Below are positions 25,512-35,432 of a stretch of 64,000 bases of DNA, one piece after another. The first letter of the stretch is position 1; each line of letters starts with the position of its first letter. The stretch covers positions 496,001 through 560,000 of the forward strand of contig JAKJXP020000004.1 in NCBI GenBank assembly GCA_022225965.2, written 5' to 3'. Source of the DNA: Diatrype stigma. Taxonomy: Eukaryota > Ascomycota > Sordariomycetes > Xylariales > Diatrypaceae. The notes beneath the pieces were generated by a model that did not search any database, was not told the DNA's origin, and saw nothing but the letters and a program-made list of their open reading frames with translations. Made by a program: the position numbers and the translations under genes.

Positions 25512-26231
25512 ATGATTGACAGCGGCAAGAGCTCTCTTCTGCTCAGCTTCCTACGTCTCCTGGATTGTAACTCAGGTACAGTCAAAGTTGACGGGGCCAA
25601 TCTAAGCACGATCCCGCGATCTACCATCAGGGAACGCTGTTTCGTGGCCGTTCCGCAAGAGCCGCTACTCCTGAGCGAGGCCACGTTGCGCTTCAATCTC
25701 GACCCAAGCGAAACGCTCGCCAACCATACGATTCTCGACGTACTGGATAAGGTTCACATGAAGCGGCACTTCAGCAGCGCCATACAGCACCACCTTTCCA
25801 GTGCAGGATCACCATCCCATGACCCACCGCCGCCAAGCCACGACCCAATGCTTGATAGGGAACTCGGCTCATTCCCGCCGCTCTCAGGAGGCCAAGCGCA
25901 GCTGGTTGCCCTCGGGCGTGCTTTGCTGCATGTCTACGCCCTGGATGCGTCTTCTCGTGCCCGGCCCGTCGTTCTGCTCGACGAGGCAACGGCGGCGCTT
26001 GATCATGCGACGGAGGCGCTGATCGTGAACATCATACACGAAGAACTGACGTGCAAAGGATACACTGTCGTCATCGTCGCCCATAGGTTGAGTCTGGTCG
26101 TGTCGAACATGCGAGATGGCGTCGATGTTGTTGTTTGGATGGCCAACGGGAGGATTCAGAAGATTGGCGGGGTGAGCGAAATTATGGGTCCCGAAAGTGA
26201 GAGCGAGAGCGAGAATGAGAATAGGGGTTGA
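25512..26231 (+). pseudogene. 5'-truncated ABC transporter (ABCC-type second nucleotide-binding domain)
   Basis: A 239-codon open frame matches only the last ATP-binding domain of an ABCC multidrug-type transporter. It has the end of a Walker A (SGKSSLLLS), then VKVDGANLSTIPRSTIRER, the Q-loop VPQEP, the signature LSGGQ, Walker B VVLLDEATAALD and the switch histidine in IVAHRLS. The first glycines of Walker A are absent; the residues before SGK (MID) do not fit. An AG just before CGGCAAG suggests this was once an internal exon. A full ABCC protein is about 1400-1600 aa, so membrane domains and the first ATPase domain are missing. The frame itself is intact, so a recent truncation or a domain-only transcript are both possible. 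Ends with an acidic Glu-Ser tail. Confidence 0.8.
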
Positions 26232-26551
26232 CGCCCCACATATAAAGTTGAACTCCTCGTTTCGTTACCTCCTTTAAAAACCCCTACGGTATAGGGGCTT
26301 TACAAATAGCATCATGGCACATTCTCATACCTTGGACATGGGTGGTTCTTTGATTGTTCTGGCTGCGATCCCAGGTTGGGCGTTTTGTCAGCCATCGTAC
26401 TAATACGAATGTGTTCAGTTCACTTCATTATGATGTTATTCAAGTTATACTATATCCCCGTACCAACACCGTAGAACACGTTTTATCGCTGTAGCCCTTT
26501 GCCATCCTGTACCTAGTTATCTTGCCAAACTTCTGCCCTTGTCTTATTCTC
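26232..26551. other. Intergenic, convergent 3' ends
   Basis: Short gap between the ABC relic and the kinase stop; nothing recognised. Confidence 0.5.
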
Positions 26552-28150
26552 TTAGCATCGTGTTCCGTACGGCTCTATCAAGCAATAGTGAAGATCAGCC
26601 GGGCTATCCCGCCGCCATACCCAATACTGCATCGGGATTATAAGCATCAATATGGCTAATATCCACAAGGCCACCACTCCAAGGGGGAGTTCATTCTCCC
26701 AGAAACCCCCCATGCGAGTCGGGGTAGTCGGGGTAGTCGGTGGATCGGACGGGTCATGCAGCCAAGGGTGTCGCAGTACCTCATCTATGTCGATGCGTTG
26801 CGCCAGGTCGAATCGCCACATCTGTTTGAGGAGGTCTGCCAATTCGACTACCTCATCTCGGGGAAATCTGTACTTCACGAAATTGACCGGCTTGTCTGGC
26901 ACTGGAACCATCACCTGCCTCTCTTCGCCAATCTGAGCTTCGAGAACATCTAAATACTCAGAGTCCTCCAACAGTTGCTTTTTAGCCCGCTGCAGGGTTT
27001 CCGTTGACCACGAGACTAGCTCTAGCTGCCCATGCATCGAGTCCTCCACTACTTCGGTAGTTTCCGTCGGTTTTTCTGGGGGTGTTTCTGCCGGTTCCTC
27101 TGAGGGTGTTTTAAGGGCCCCTTTGCTAGAATTCCTTATGATTTGCTTGAAAAGTGTCCGGTATGGTTCTGTCAACGGCCCGAGGTAGAATTCCCAGCCG
27201 CGAACGACCTCACCCCTTGTCAGGCCACTAAAGTTGGCAAATTTGTGGAAAATGTGGTCGTTCGCTCGGATGTCAAGTATGGTGCATGCTAATGACCATA
27301 TGTCGCTACCTAAACCGGCTGACGCACCTAATAAGTTTTCAGGTGCTGCGTACATGATAGGAATCCCCGTCCTTCGGGGTGGGTCGTTCACTTGAAAAGA
27401 TTCTCCAAAATCAATAATCGCGACTGATCCGGTGTAGAGTGACACGAAGCTGTCATATAGAGGCAGTACGCAGTATTTCGGAGCATGACCTCCTGAATCT
27501 AACCCGTCGACAACCTGCACATCGTAGCATTCGGGCTCACCGGTGAGCTCGAGAAGTTGCGTCTTCTCTAGTTGGTCGATGCCTTTTAGTCTCATAAGAA
27601 CATTGTGAGCCCGAAGATCACCATGACAAATGCCATGCTTGTGCAGGTATTGGACACCTTTGGCGATCTGGCGACAAGCATCTTTGATGTTGGCGGCGGC
27701 ACTCGGAACTAGGGGGTCGAGACCCATGGACCAATCTGCGACTGTGCTACCAAGAACTTCCATGACGGAGCAGAAATGCCAGCCATTAGGGCCATCAATC
27801 CAAAAGGTCTCCAGAGTAGGTGCAATATGATTGTCCTCAAGCTCTTTCAGCGATGCTTGGCTCGTCAAGTATCTCATAGTGTCTTCATCACCCCCTGCGA
27901 CGGAGCGATCAGCTGCGAGAATCTTGACCGCCCTCCATTCCCTAGACACGATGTCCAAGCAGAGCCAAACGATCCCAAAGCCGCCATGCCCAAGTTTATG
28001 GATAACTTCGAATCTAGCACCCAGCAGATCGCCTAGATGGACAGGGTGAAAACCACCCACGTTGTAGAGTTGGACATCTTCAAGGCCATCCCAACTATCG
28101 AACGGGACGTAGCTGATTTCACCAGCTGCCGGGCTTGTCCAGTGCACCAT
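26552..28150 (-). CDS. SRPK-like protein kinase with C-terminal transmembrane anchor
   Basis: Single-exon frame, 532 aa from the first ATG in frame (28150). The kinase core is complete: glycine loop LGHGGFGIV at 53-61, Lys76 in AVKIL, catalytic loop HGDLRAHN with Asp178, DFG at 247-249 and a YAAPE activation-segment end. The N-terminal YNVGGFHPVHLGDLL segment and the long insert between catalytic loop and DFG are typical of fungal SR-protein-kinase relatives. A Thr/Pro/Glu-rich spacer sits at about 345-372. Residues 488-512 (LPLGVVALWILAILMLIIPM and following) form a likely membrane helix, followed by a short polar tail, which is unusual for this family. Substrate unknown. Confidence 0.85.
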   Translation of the reverse strand: MVHWTSPAAGEISYVPFDSWDGLEDVQLYNVGGFHPVHLGDLLGARFEVIHKLGHGGFGIVWLCLDIVSREWRAVKILAADRSVAGGDEDTMRYLTSQASLKELEDNHIAPTLETFWIDGPNGWHFCSVMEVLGSTVADWSMGLDPLVPSAAANIKDACRQIAKGVQYLHKHGICHGDLRAHNVLMRLKGIDQLEKTQLLELTGEPECYDVQVVDGLDSGGHAPKYCVLPLYDSFVSLYTGSVAIIDFGESFQVNDPPRRTGIPIMYAAPENLLGASAGLGSDIWSLACTILDIRANDHIFHKFANFSGLTRGEVVRGWEFYLGPLTEPYRTLFKQIIRNSSKGALKTPSEEPAETPPEKPTETTEVVEDSMHGQLELVSWSTETLQRAKKQLLEDSEYLDVLEAQIGEERQVMVPVPDKPVNFVKYRFPRDEVVELADLLKQMWRFDLAQRIDIDEVLRHPWLHDPSDPPTTPTTPTRMGGFWENELPLGVVALWILAILMLIIPMQYWVWRRDSPADLHYCLIEPYGTRC

Positions 28151-30096
28151 AGTATTTGATGTTGAAACAGATATTCCGATATGTCTGTTCCGTGATTTAT
28201 GGACGTCAAGAGTCTTACAGAAAGTTCCTCCGACTATCTCAGAACCGCAGCTTTTAGTACTAACTAGAGTTATATTATACTTATTAACCAAAAGCCTTAT
28301 GTTCTTTAACAAAACCTTTCAACAAACATCCCGGGAACCTCTTCCCTCGAAGATCCCTTTGTTTCTGGGAGCTGTCTAGTAGACCCCGCATTGTCTAAGA
28401 CATGAAAACAAAGAGTATCGCCCGCTTCGGCTAGGCCCACTAGCAACTAGGCAATTCATATATTTTACTGTCTATATACGCTCAATGAGGGAATACAAAT
28501 TATAATATGTGGTTTGTTACGACGTGCTCTCCGTCCCGATCAGTATCGAATAAAATATGGCTGGGTTTGGCAGTCCTAGGCAAAAGATTGATACAGGAAA
28601 GTATATTGCGAAGATAACCTAATTCCTATGTGACCTGAGTCTTCAAAGGATTACTTCATGGTCAAGATGAGGTATGAGAACAATGGGGTGAAGGGGGCAT
28701 GGGCAAGTCAAAGCAGGTTTACGATCGACTTGTTATCAAAGGGCTTCTCTCATGGAAGAGAAATATGAAAGAGGGACAGATGGGGGGCCATTGTATCTTG
28801 ACATCTTTGTCGGCTACTTGATACATAGGGGATGGGTTCAGAAAGGTCAAGGCAGCTGCGAATGGTTCCGTACGATCTTCTAAGTCCCGGTTAAACTAAA
28901 CTGTATCGTATCCACGGCTTATATATTTGCAAATCGATGTCTGTTATATGGGAAGAGGGGATGAGGGTAGGGGCTGGAGCACAGTGGCCTTGGAAACTTA
29001 TGAAGTATATTCGCAACCCGAAAAGACAAGTCGGATCCGGCACATTAGCTGACCCTTCCGTACGTATCACATTTCAGTTGTAGCCCTGGGCATAACAGGT
29101 TATTAATGTACTTTACTAGTTGTCTTGGATTGGTGATGTTCCTGAGGCTGAGCAGGCCGAAGCAACGGAGGGTATTGTAAGCTATCATGCTATCAGGTAT
29201 AAACTTCCGTGTGCATGGATTATGTTAGTATATGGTCGTCTAGCATTGACTACAAATCAAGTAACATCTGACGAAATGTAGGTGGGAAGCACACGACCGA
29301 AGTACATACAAATCGATTTTCGACTTCGAAACTGGGGAGAGGGAAAGGAAACAAACTGACGATGATGACCACATTACCGTACGCTTCGGCAAAACCTTTG
29401 ACAAGTATAATCTACACGGCCACTTATATGTCATCTGCAAAGACCTAGCTACACCAAAAGATAAAGCCGAGGGGAAAAGAATCCTGCTCCCCTTGCGAAT
29501 GATGACTGAAGCCGAACGAGGCCTCGTTGGCGGGAAGAATCCTGAGCTATGGGTCGGAGGGCCTTATAGTCCCAAGTGGCCCCGTGTTAACTATAAATAT
29601 CCAGATAGGACGAAGCCTTGCCAAATTAAACCCGGGTCGATCCTGGAAAAACGGCTCTTCTCCTAGAAGTGATAGGTATCGATACATATAGAACGTCAGA
29701 AGGGAGTGGCCATAGCGTCGGATAATACTCATTTGGCATCCATTCATTACTCGGTCGAAGGTACGTTGGACAGGATTATACGGTATATTGGAGTGGTTTA
29801 CCATTATATAATGGAACGGATTCAATATTGGATATACACAATAAACCTCACTCTTAATGCATCAAGTGGATGATGCAAAGGAGTGATGAAAGCAACATGA
29901 ATACATCATCGAAAGGAGGACGTGTCACTTAAGCCTCTGAATCATGCTTTGTGAATTTAGGACGTATCAATATGTGCAATGTTATTCCCAAGGCTATCAA
30001 AGTAACCTACCCACGCTTCCGATATAAAATTAGAAAAGTCATACTTACCAAACTCACACTTACGTCCCTCCTTACTCACCTAACCTCTCCCGTCGA
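28151..30096. other. Intergenic, 1.95 kb
   Basis: Kinase promoter side plus about 1.5 kb without convincing genes; only short frames at 29240-29440 and 29547-29825 (-), neither recognisable. Confidence 0.5.
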
Positions 30097-31794
30097 TCAA
30101 ATCCAATCCGAAGACTTCCTGCCCGGAGCAGCAGGGGGGATGGCCGACCGCCTCGGCGGAGCCCGCGTGCTCTCGCTCCGCCTCAGCCCGCTGCGCTCGC
30201 TGGACTTCTTCCTGAGAAGATCGGGGGCAGACGCCGAAGCAGAAGCAGTAGCGAGAAGGCTGGGCCGGACGCCGCTCACGTGGGCGCTCCTCGGCCTAGA
30301 TCGACGCTCCTCCTCGCCCTGCCTCTCATCGCTCTCCCAGCCACGTTCGTGCTCCCGGCGAAGGCGCGCAACCGCAGCCGTCGTGGGAGGCTGCTGCTGC
30401 TGCCGAGCGACGGCAGGGACAGGGGGCGTGAGAGGGGCGGCGGCGGCAGCAGTGGAGGCGGGGCTCCGGGGGCTCCGGGGACCGAGCTCGCTCACCGAGA
30501 TGTTGGTGGCGAGCGTGTACACGGACTTACTGTGGTTCAGGTCGCGGATTCTATTGAACGGGAGCTCGTCGTCGTCGTTGCCCCCGGCACGCGCCCGGGG
30601 AAGCGGCGCGGCGCCGTACCGGGCCAGCATGGCGTTGTGCTCGCGGAGGGCGCGGCGCTCGCGGATGCCGACGAGCACGGCGCTGACGTCGATGCCGGCC
30701 CGGGCCATCTCGGTGCGCGCCTCCTCGCAGCGGTCCGTGAAGGGGACGAAGAAGTCCTCGCTCTGCAGCGTGGGCAGCAGGCGGAGGAGGTCCGGTCTGC
30801 TGCTGCTGCTGCTGGTGTTCGTGACGGCTTTTGCCTTGCCCTTACCTTTGCTGTCCTTGGGCGGTGGAAAAGAAGGGGCCGCGGCCATGGCGTTGAGGGT
30901 CCATAGGATGTCACGAGCGATCTCGCGAAGGGACTTGTCGTGGTTGACTTTGCTCTTCTTGCCGGCAGCAGGGGTGGTGGTGGTGGTGGTGGCCTTGCTC
31001 TGCCTATAGAAATCCAGCCACGCGGCCGCCAGGTGGTCCAGCTGGCTCGTCAAGCTGAGCACCCAAGCCGCGCCGCGACTCAGGCGCGAGCGGACGCGCT
31101 CGAGCTGCTCGAAGCTATCGTCATCGAGATACTTGACGCGGAGCTGTCGCAGGCTGCCGTCGCTCGCAAGGGGAACGCCGACGAACACGCCGTTGGCATT
31201 GCCGTTCGCCCCGGCCGTCTCGTGGCGCTGGACGACCCAGCCGCTGCTCTTGGCCCAGCTCGCCACGACGTCCTTGCAGTAGGCCGGGACCAGGATGGAG
31301 ACCTGCTTGGCCTTGCGGGCGCTGAGGCCGTGGTCGACGAGCGCGCCGCGCCCGCAGATGGCGTAGGGGAGGTGTTCCAGCGTGGCCAGCCTGTCGAAGA
31401 ACTCCTCCAGCTGCGCCGTCTCCATCGGCGTGCTGCTCCACTTCGGGTTCGCGTTCTTCTTGCTGGAAGCTCCGGCAGCAGCGCTGGCTGTGGTGGGGAA
31501 GCGGCCGCGCCCTTGGGGCGCTGAGCGGCGCGCGGGTGCCAGGCTCGGCGATTCGCTGTGGTCGCCAGTGCTATTATTGCCTGTCTCGGCACGCTGCTGC
31601 TGCTGCTCTTTCTGCCGCTGCGACTCCGCGGAAACGGGGAGGCGCGGTGGTCGCTCGGGCATCCCGAGGTTGGCCCTCAGCGCTGCATTGTAGTACTCGG
31701 CCCGGTGCGACCCGGCCGGTTTTGACTTCTTAACTACAGCTGTCGGGAAGCAGGGTAAACACGCCGTGATAAAACTTAAAGGATTGGGGGCCAT
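30097..31794 (-). CDS. Hypothetical protein, 565 aa, possible nucleotidyltransferase-like N-terminal half
   Basis: Single-exon frame with strong GC-rich coding character, starting MAPNPLSFITACLPCF. Residues about 130-230 (LPYAICGRGALVDHGLSARK, then a hydrophobic strand SILVP) look like the Gly-x-Gly/strand layout of nucleotidyltransferase-fold proteins, but the catalytic Asp pair is not evident, so this is only a structural guess. The remainder is low complexity: Gln, Thr, Ala, Pro and Arg runs, ending in a basic Ser-rich tail. No signal peptide or membrane span. Function unknown. A long antisense frame (29951-31009, +) is a shadow of its GC-rich codons. Confidence 0.7.
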   Translation of the reverse strand: MAPNPLSFITACLPCFPTAVVKKSKPAGSHRAEYYNAALRANLGMPERPPRLPVSAESQRQKEQQQQRAETGNNSTGDHSESPSLAPARRSAPQGRGRFPTTASAAAGASSKKNANPKWSSTPMETAQLEEFFDRLATLEHLPYAICGRGALVDHGLSARKAKQVSILVPAYCKDVVASWAKSSGWVVQRHETAGANGNANGVFVGVPLASDGSLRQLRVKYLDDDSFEQLERVRSRLSRGAAWVLSLTSQLDHLAAAWLDFYRQSKATTTTTTPAAGKKSKVNHDKSLREIARDILWTLNAMAAAPSFPPPKDSKGKGKAKAVTNTSSSSSRPDLLRLLPTLQSEDFFVPFTDRCEEARTEMARAGIDVSAVLVGIRERRALREHNAMLARYGAAPLPRARAGGNDDDELPFNRIRDLNHSKSVYTLATNISVSELGPRSPRSPASTAAAAAPLTPPVPAVARQQQQPPTTAAVARLRREHERGWESDERQGEEERRSRPRSAHVSGVRPSLLATASASASAPDLLRKKSSERSGLRRSESTRAPPRRSAIPPAAPGRKSSDWI

Positions 31795-32418
31795 GTCTGA
31801 CGGCTTATGTTAAACGTTCAATGCGAAAGAAAAAAAAAGATGAAAATATCTTCAAAAAGAGGCTGCTGACTGTCAAAGTAGTAACCTAGCTTTCTCGAAG
31901 ATATATTGACACAACAGAACTGAGGTCAGAGCAAATGGTTTGAGAAGGACGGAACATATTCATATATAAATGGGCGTTTGTTCAACAATGTCCTTGTTTC
32001 TTGTCATCCTTTCTGTATCCATCATATTGTTCTTGGCGGGAACTTGTCGACCACCGAATGTTCGAACAAAGAAGAGCATTGTGACTTCGCCAGAAAGGCA
32101 GTCAAGACGGCGAACCAAGAGATCTAGGCCCTTAATGACATCGGAGAGCATAGGTCCACTGGGTGATCAGGTCCTTGCACATAAGCCATTATTGATTGTA
32201 ATTCATGACGTATTATGGTAGGGCGAAAGGGGTGCTAATGTACTTATCCTTTGTTGTGCCATCATGGAAAGCACGCATGTAAAAGCAAATTGTAAAGCAA
32301 GTCATTCATTGCCGGAGCCTCTGGACCAGGGCCGCTCAATTCCTTCCAACGCCTATGATACAGATGGGAGGATGGCATTTCCTCGAATGCGTATTGACCC
32401 CGCTGGGTCATGCGAAAA
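31795..32418. other. Intergenic, 0.6 kb
   Basis: Upstream of the hypothetical gene and downstream of Rpn11. A plus-strand frame of 83 codons (31970-32221) starts with a hydrophobic stretch but has no other support. Confidence 0.5.
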
Positions 32419-33570
32419 CTACAACTCCTCGTCCTCGACGTCCATGTGCTCTCCGTTAGCTGCTCCGTTAGCCGCGGCGTCTTTCTTGGGCATAGTGGCC
32501 TCTTTGTCGATCATCTGTCTCGATACAGAAACAATGTTGTCCTCGATGAGCTGCTGGCCCACATCCTCCAAATGCTTCTTGGGGTCAAGCTTGCCGACGT
32601 ATCGGGTCTTGAGCTGGTCCTTAGACAACTCCGTCTCCTCCTTGACCCGTTTCTCATAGCCATCGGCTAGTGTGACCAATCTCTGGAATTTCTCCTTATT
32701 TTGGCAACCCTGGTGTCTGAAGTCTTCCATGGTGAGCGCCTCGGTCCACACTTGCTTGTGTAGGTTCATAAGCATGTTCTCCTCCAAAGCGGTTTTCCGG
32801 TAGTTTATACCGATCGAGTAGTAGTGTCGATTCAGCCCGTGAATCAGTGCCTGAATAGAGGGCTTGTTTAGGTGGCCCAAGTTGGATGTGCTCTGTCTAG
32901 GCTCCTGACCCAACATCAGAGACTGCGGGTTGATGAGACGGAAGGCGTCAATGACGACCTTTCCCTTGACGGACTGTATGGGATCGACGACGACGGCGAC
33001 GGCGCGGGGTGTCAGTTGCTCGAAGGACTGCTGGGTGTTGATATCGACCGAGGAGAGCCAGCACCCGAAACCGGGGTGAGAGTGGTACCAGCCGACAACA
33101 GATTCGGGTCTATTTGCTTTGGTCAGCGGAGACCTTGTACATGGTCTTCGATTAGCCGGTTGTCAACTCACCTTCCTGTTTGTGTCAACATGTCCATCAT
33201 CTTCTGTTGGAACACCGGGTCGACAGCCTCGACACTAACACCGGTACCACTTTGGGGCATGGCGAATACGTCGACAACTCTGACGGTGAAGTCGTCGACG
33301 AACTCTCCCAGCATAAGACCCATGACTTCCATGGGTACGCCAGCTCGGCCATGTCGCAACATCTTCAGTAAAGCGAGGGACGAAATGTAGACGGTCTCGG
33401 AGTTATCGATCAGATTTTGGTTATCCTACTTGCACGGGCAAAGATCAGCTGAGTCCATCGTGCGCGTAAGCTCGTTCAGTTGATATCAAAGGGACGCATA
33501 CCGTCCCGGGAGCAGCCCCAAGGCCTCCCATGCCGCTGGCGCCGGCAAGCATTCGATTCAGCCGGTCCAT
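32419..33570 (-). CDS. RPN11: 26S proteasome lid deubiquitinase Rpn11
   Basis: Exons 33570-33502, 33425-33172 and 33109-32419 give 337 aa. The MPN+ domain carries the JAMM zinc site: Glu56 in PMEVMGL, then His117 and His119 in [17 protein letters not shown] with Asp130. Flanking family sequence includes [46 protein letters not shown] and [13 protein letters not shown]. Rpn11 cleaves ubiquitin chains from substrates as they enter the proteasome. The C-terminus has an extra Ala/Asn-rich and acidic tail beyond the conserved end. Confidence 0.97.
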
Positions 33571-34193
33571 TTTGATGTGCGATGATCCCGCGAACGGAGG
33601 GATAGAACCGGGGGGTGAGGAAGATTTTCAAGATGCGAGATGATGCTCAGAACTTGCCTCTATAGAACGAGGACAAAGATAAAACAAGTAGAAGGCGATG
33701 GGGGAAGTTGGTGGTGGCAGTTGGTGGAATTTGGAAGGCGACAGGCTGGGCTGAGCTTTTGTGAGATGGAAGCTACGAACGTCAATCAATAACGTTGACG
33801 CAGCGCAGCTCTGCCTGCCAGCCCAATTAGGTACGTACCTATATTAGGTAAGCAATACGATAACCTAATGCCGGTGCCATACGAAGTATCACATGTGCGA
33901 TTAGATTAGATTAGCTGGTTAGCGTGCCTATTCCATACCCAGGGCCTTCCAGTTGTTATCGTCCCTGGGTAAGCCCCGCCTCCAGCCACATACATCAGCC
34001 ACGATAACTCCACTCAGGAGTCGATCTCAGCCCCCTCCTTGCCTCCTATTTTTCAACTCCCTTTTTTTGGTGAAGTACAATAATCTCTCCATATTCTCTC
34101 TTTCGGATGCGCATAGCCTTCCGGAAATTCCAAAATTACATCACTCCCACCGCGTCATGATGTAACGATTCTTGCCCCCTCTCCCCTACCCCG
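33571..34193. other. Intergenic, 0.6 kb
   Basis: Rpn11 promoter region, with a CT-rich stretch near 34020-34120. No gene seen. Confidence 0.5.
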
Positions 34194-35432
34194 TCATCCT
34201 AGCTTGATCTCATCCCACCACTGCTCCCGGAATGCCGCCTTGAAGACCTTACCGAGCCCGGCGCGCTCCCAGAGGCCCCGTTCCGCGTTCTGCTGGAGGA
34301 GCATCACGAAGTACACGTCCCACTCGGACTCCTCCCGCTCCTTGGGAATGTAGTACGTCCACACGGGGCACTCCTCCGGTGTGAAGGCTCGGGCATCCGA
34401 TATGGCTATAAACGGGACGGTGTGCTGCTGCTGCTGCTGTTTTTGCTGTTGGTGTCGCGGACGATCACGTGTAGGTAGGTGCGCCATGTGCGGAACTGGA
34501 GAGTCGGCATCCAAGATATGGTGGATAGCGGGTCATCAAGCGTACGGGGAGTCGTTCTACTGCCAGTGGAACTTCTTGGTGTGTCGCTGATGACACCGAA
34601 CGGGTTGTCCGGGATGTTGGCTTTTAAAACGAACTTGCCATCTAGTTCCTGCTTAGGGATCTGATCTTTCGGTATACGTCGACCGTAGTCGTCTTCGTGA
34701 TCACTATTACTTGGGGGAATGTCCTCTGATAGAACACGCCTATTCCCTGCATATATGAGATCACTGAAAGTCCTAGACTCTGAAGAGGTATCGCTCCCGC
34801 CATCGGGTGACCTGGTCTTAGAAGCCATTGATACCTGGTTATCATATACATATTTGTGGTATCCTGTAGGCTTATGTGCATAGACTACTCTGGGCTTCAC
34901 CAGGGTTGGAGGTGGTGGTTTCCACAAGTTATATTGTCCGTCTGGGACCATTGGATCAATGGATGGTGACTGTCGGATACCATAGTTGAGAGGGCAATGT
35001 CCCGCCCCGAGCCACTGGTACCATGGGTCCTGTTTAGGATATCCTGGATACTCAAGACCATGACCATGGTGACCTGGGGTTTCTGACTGTACATAGGATG
35101 TTACTGTGTTAGATGATGAGTGACTGTGTGATTCCTGGCTCCAATTGTTCCGCGAAGAGTGGCGCTGTAGCTCTCGCGGTTTTCCAAAATACCGCCGGTT
35201 CTCAGGTCTTATCCAAAGTCGCAAAGCCCCCTTGCAAAGTGTCGGACTTGGGGTTCAGCTTATTGAAGCCTGTACGAGGCTGCTGAGACCGGTAACCCTG
35301 CGGACCCCGGACAACGGTATCGGCCGCTGTGGGTGCGCTTACGATGAACTTCTCAGCATCTAGCTCGAGGGCCTTGCAGCGACCACACAGAGACTTCTGT
35401 ACACGTAGACGAACGGGCAACATTACCTCCAT
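34194..35432 (-). pseudogene. Frameshifted relic resembling a HET-family gene
   Basis: Three overlapping minus-strand frames seem to be pieces of one gene. The first (35432-35202) starts MEVMLPVRLRVQKSLCGRCK, a Cys-x-x-Cys opening seen in many HET proteins. The second (to 34406) has a Pro/Gly/Tyr-rich middle and LQFRTWRTYLHV. The third (34514-34194) has FIAISDARAFTPEE, WTYYIPKE and ends WDEIKLG, resembling C-terminal tails of HET-family proteins. Moving from frame 1 to 2 needs a one-base change in a five-C run at 35227-35231; from 2 to 3 in the CTG-repeat tract at about 34424-34447. The HET core motif (SH-WG) is absent, so the central domain has been lost or replaced. An unrecognised intron at either junction cannot be excluded. 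HET assignment is by resemblance only. Confidence 0.5.

Noticed and set aside
29951..31009. 352-codon plus-strand open frame
   Set aside because: Lies opposite the 30097-31794 gene; composition is Arg/Leu/Ser-rich as expected from the complement of its codons.
31970..32221. 83-codon plus-strand frame with hydrophobic start
   Set aside because: Falls between two minus-strand genes, with no family resemblance or splice support.
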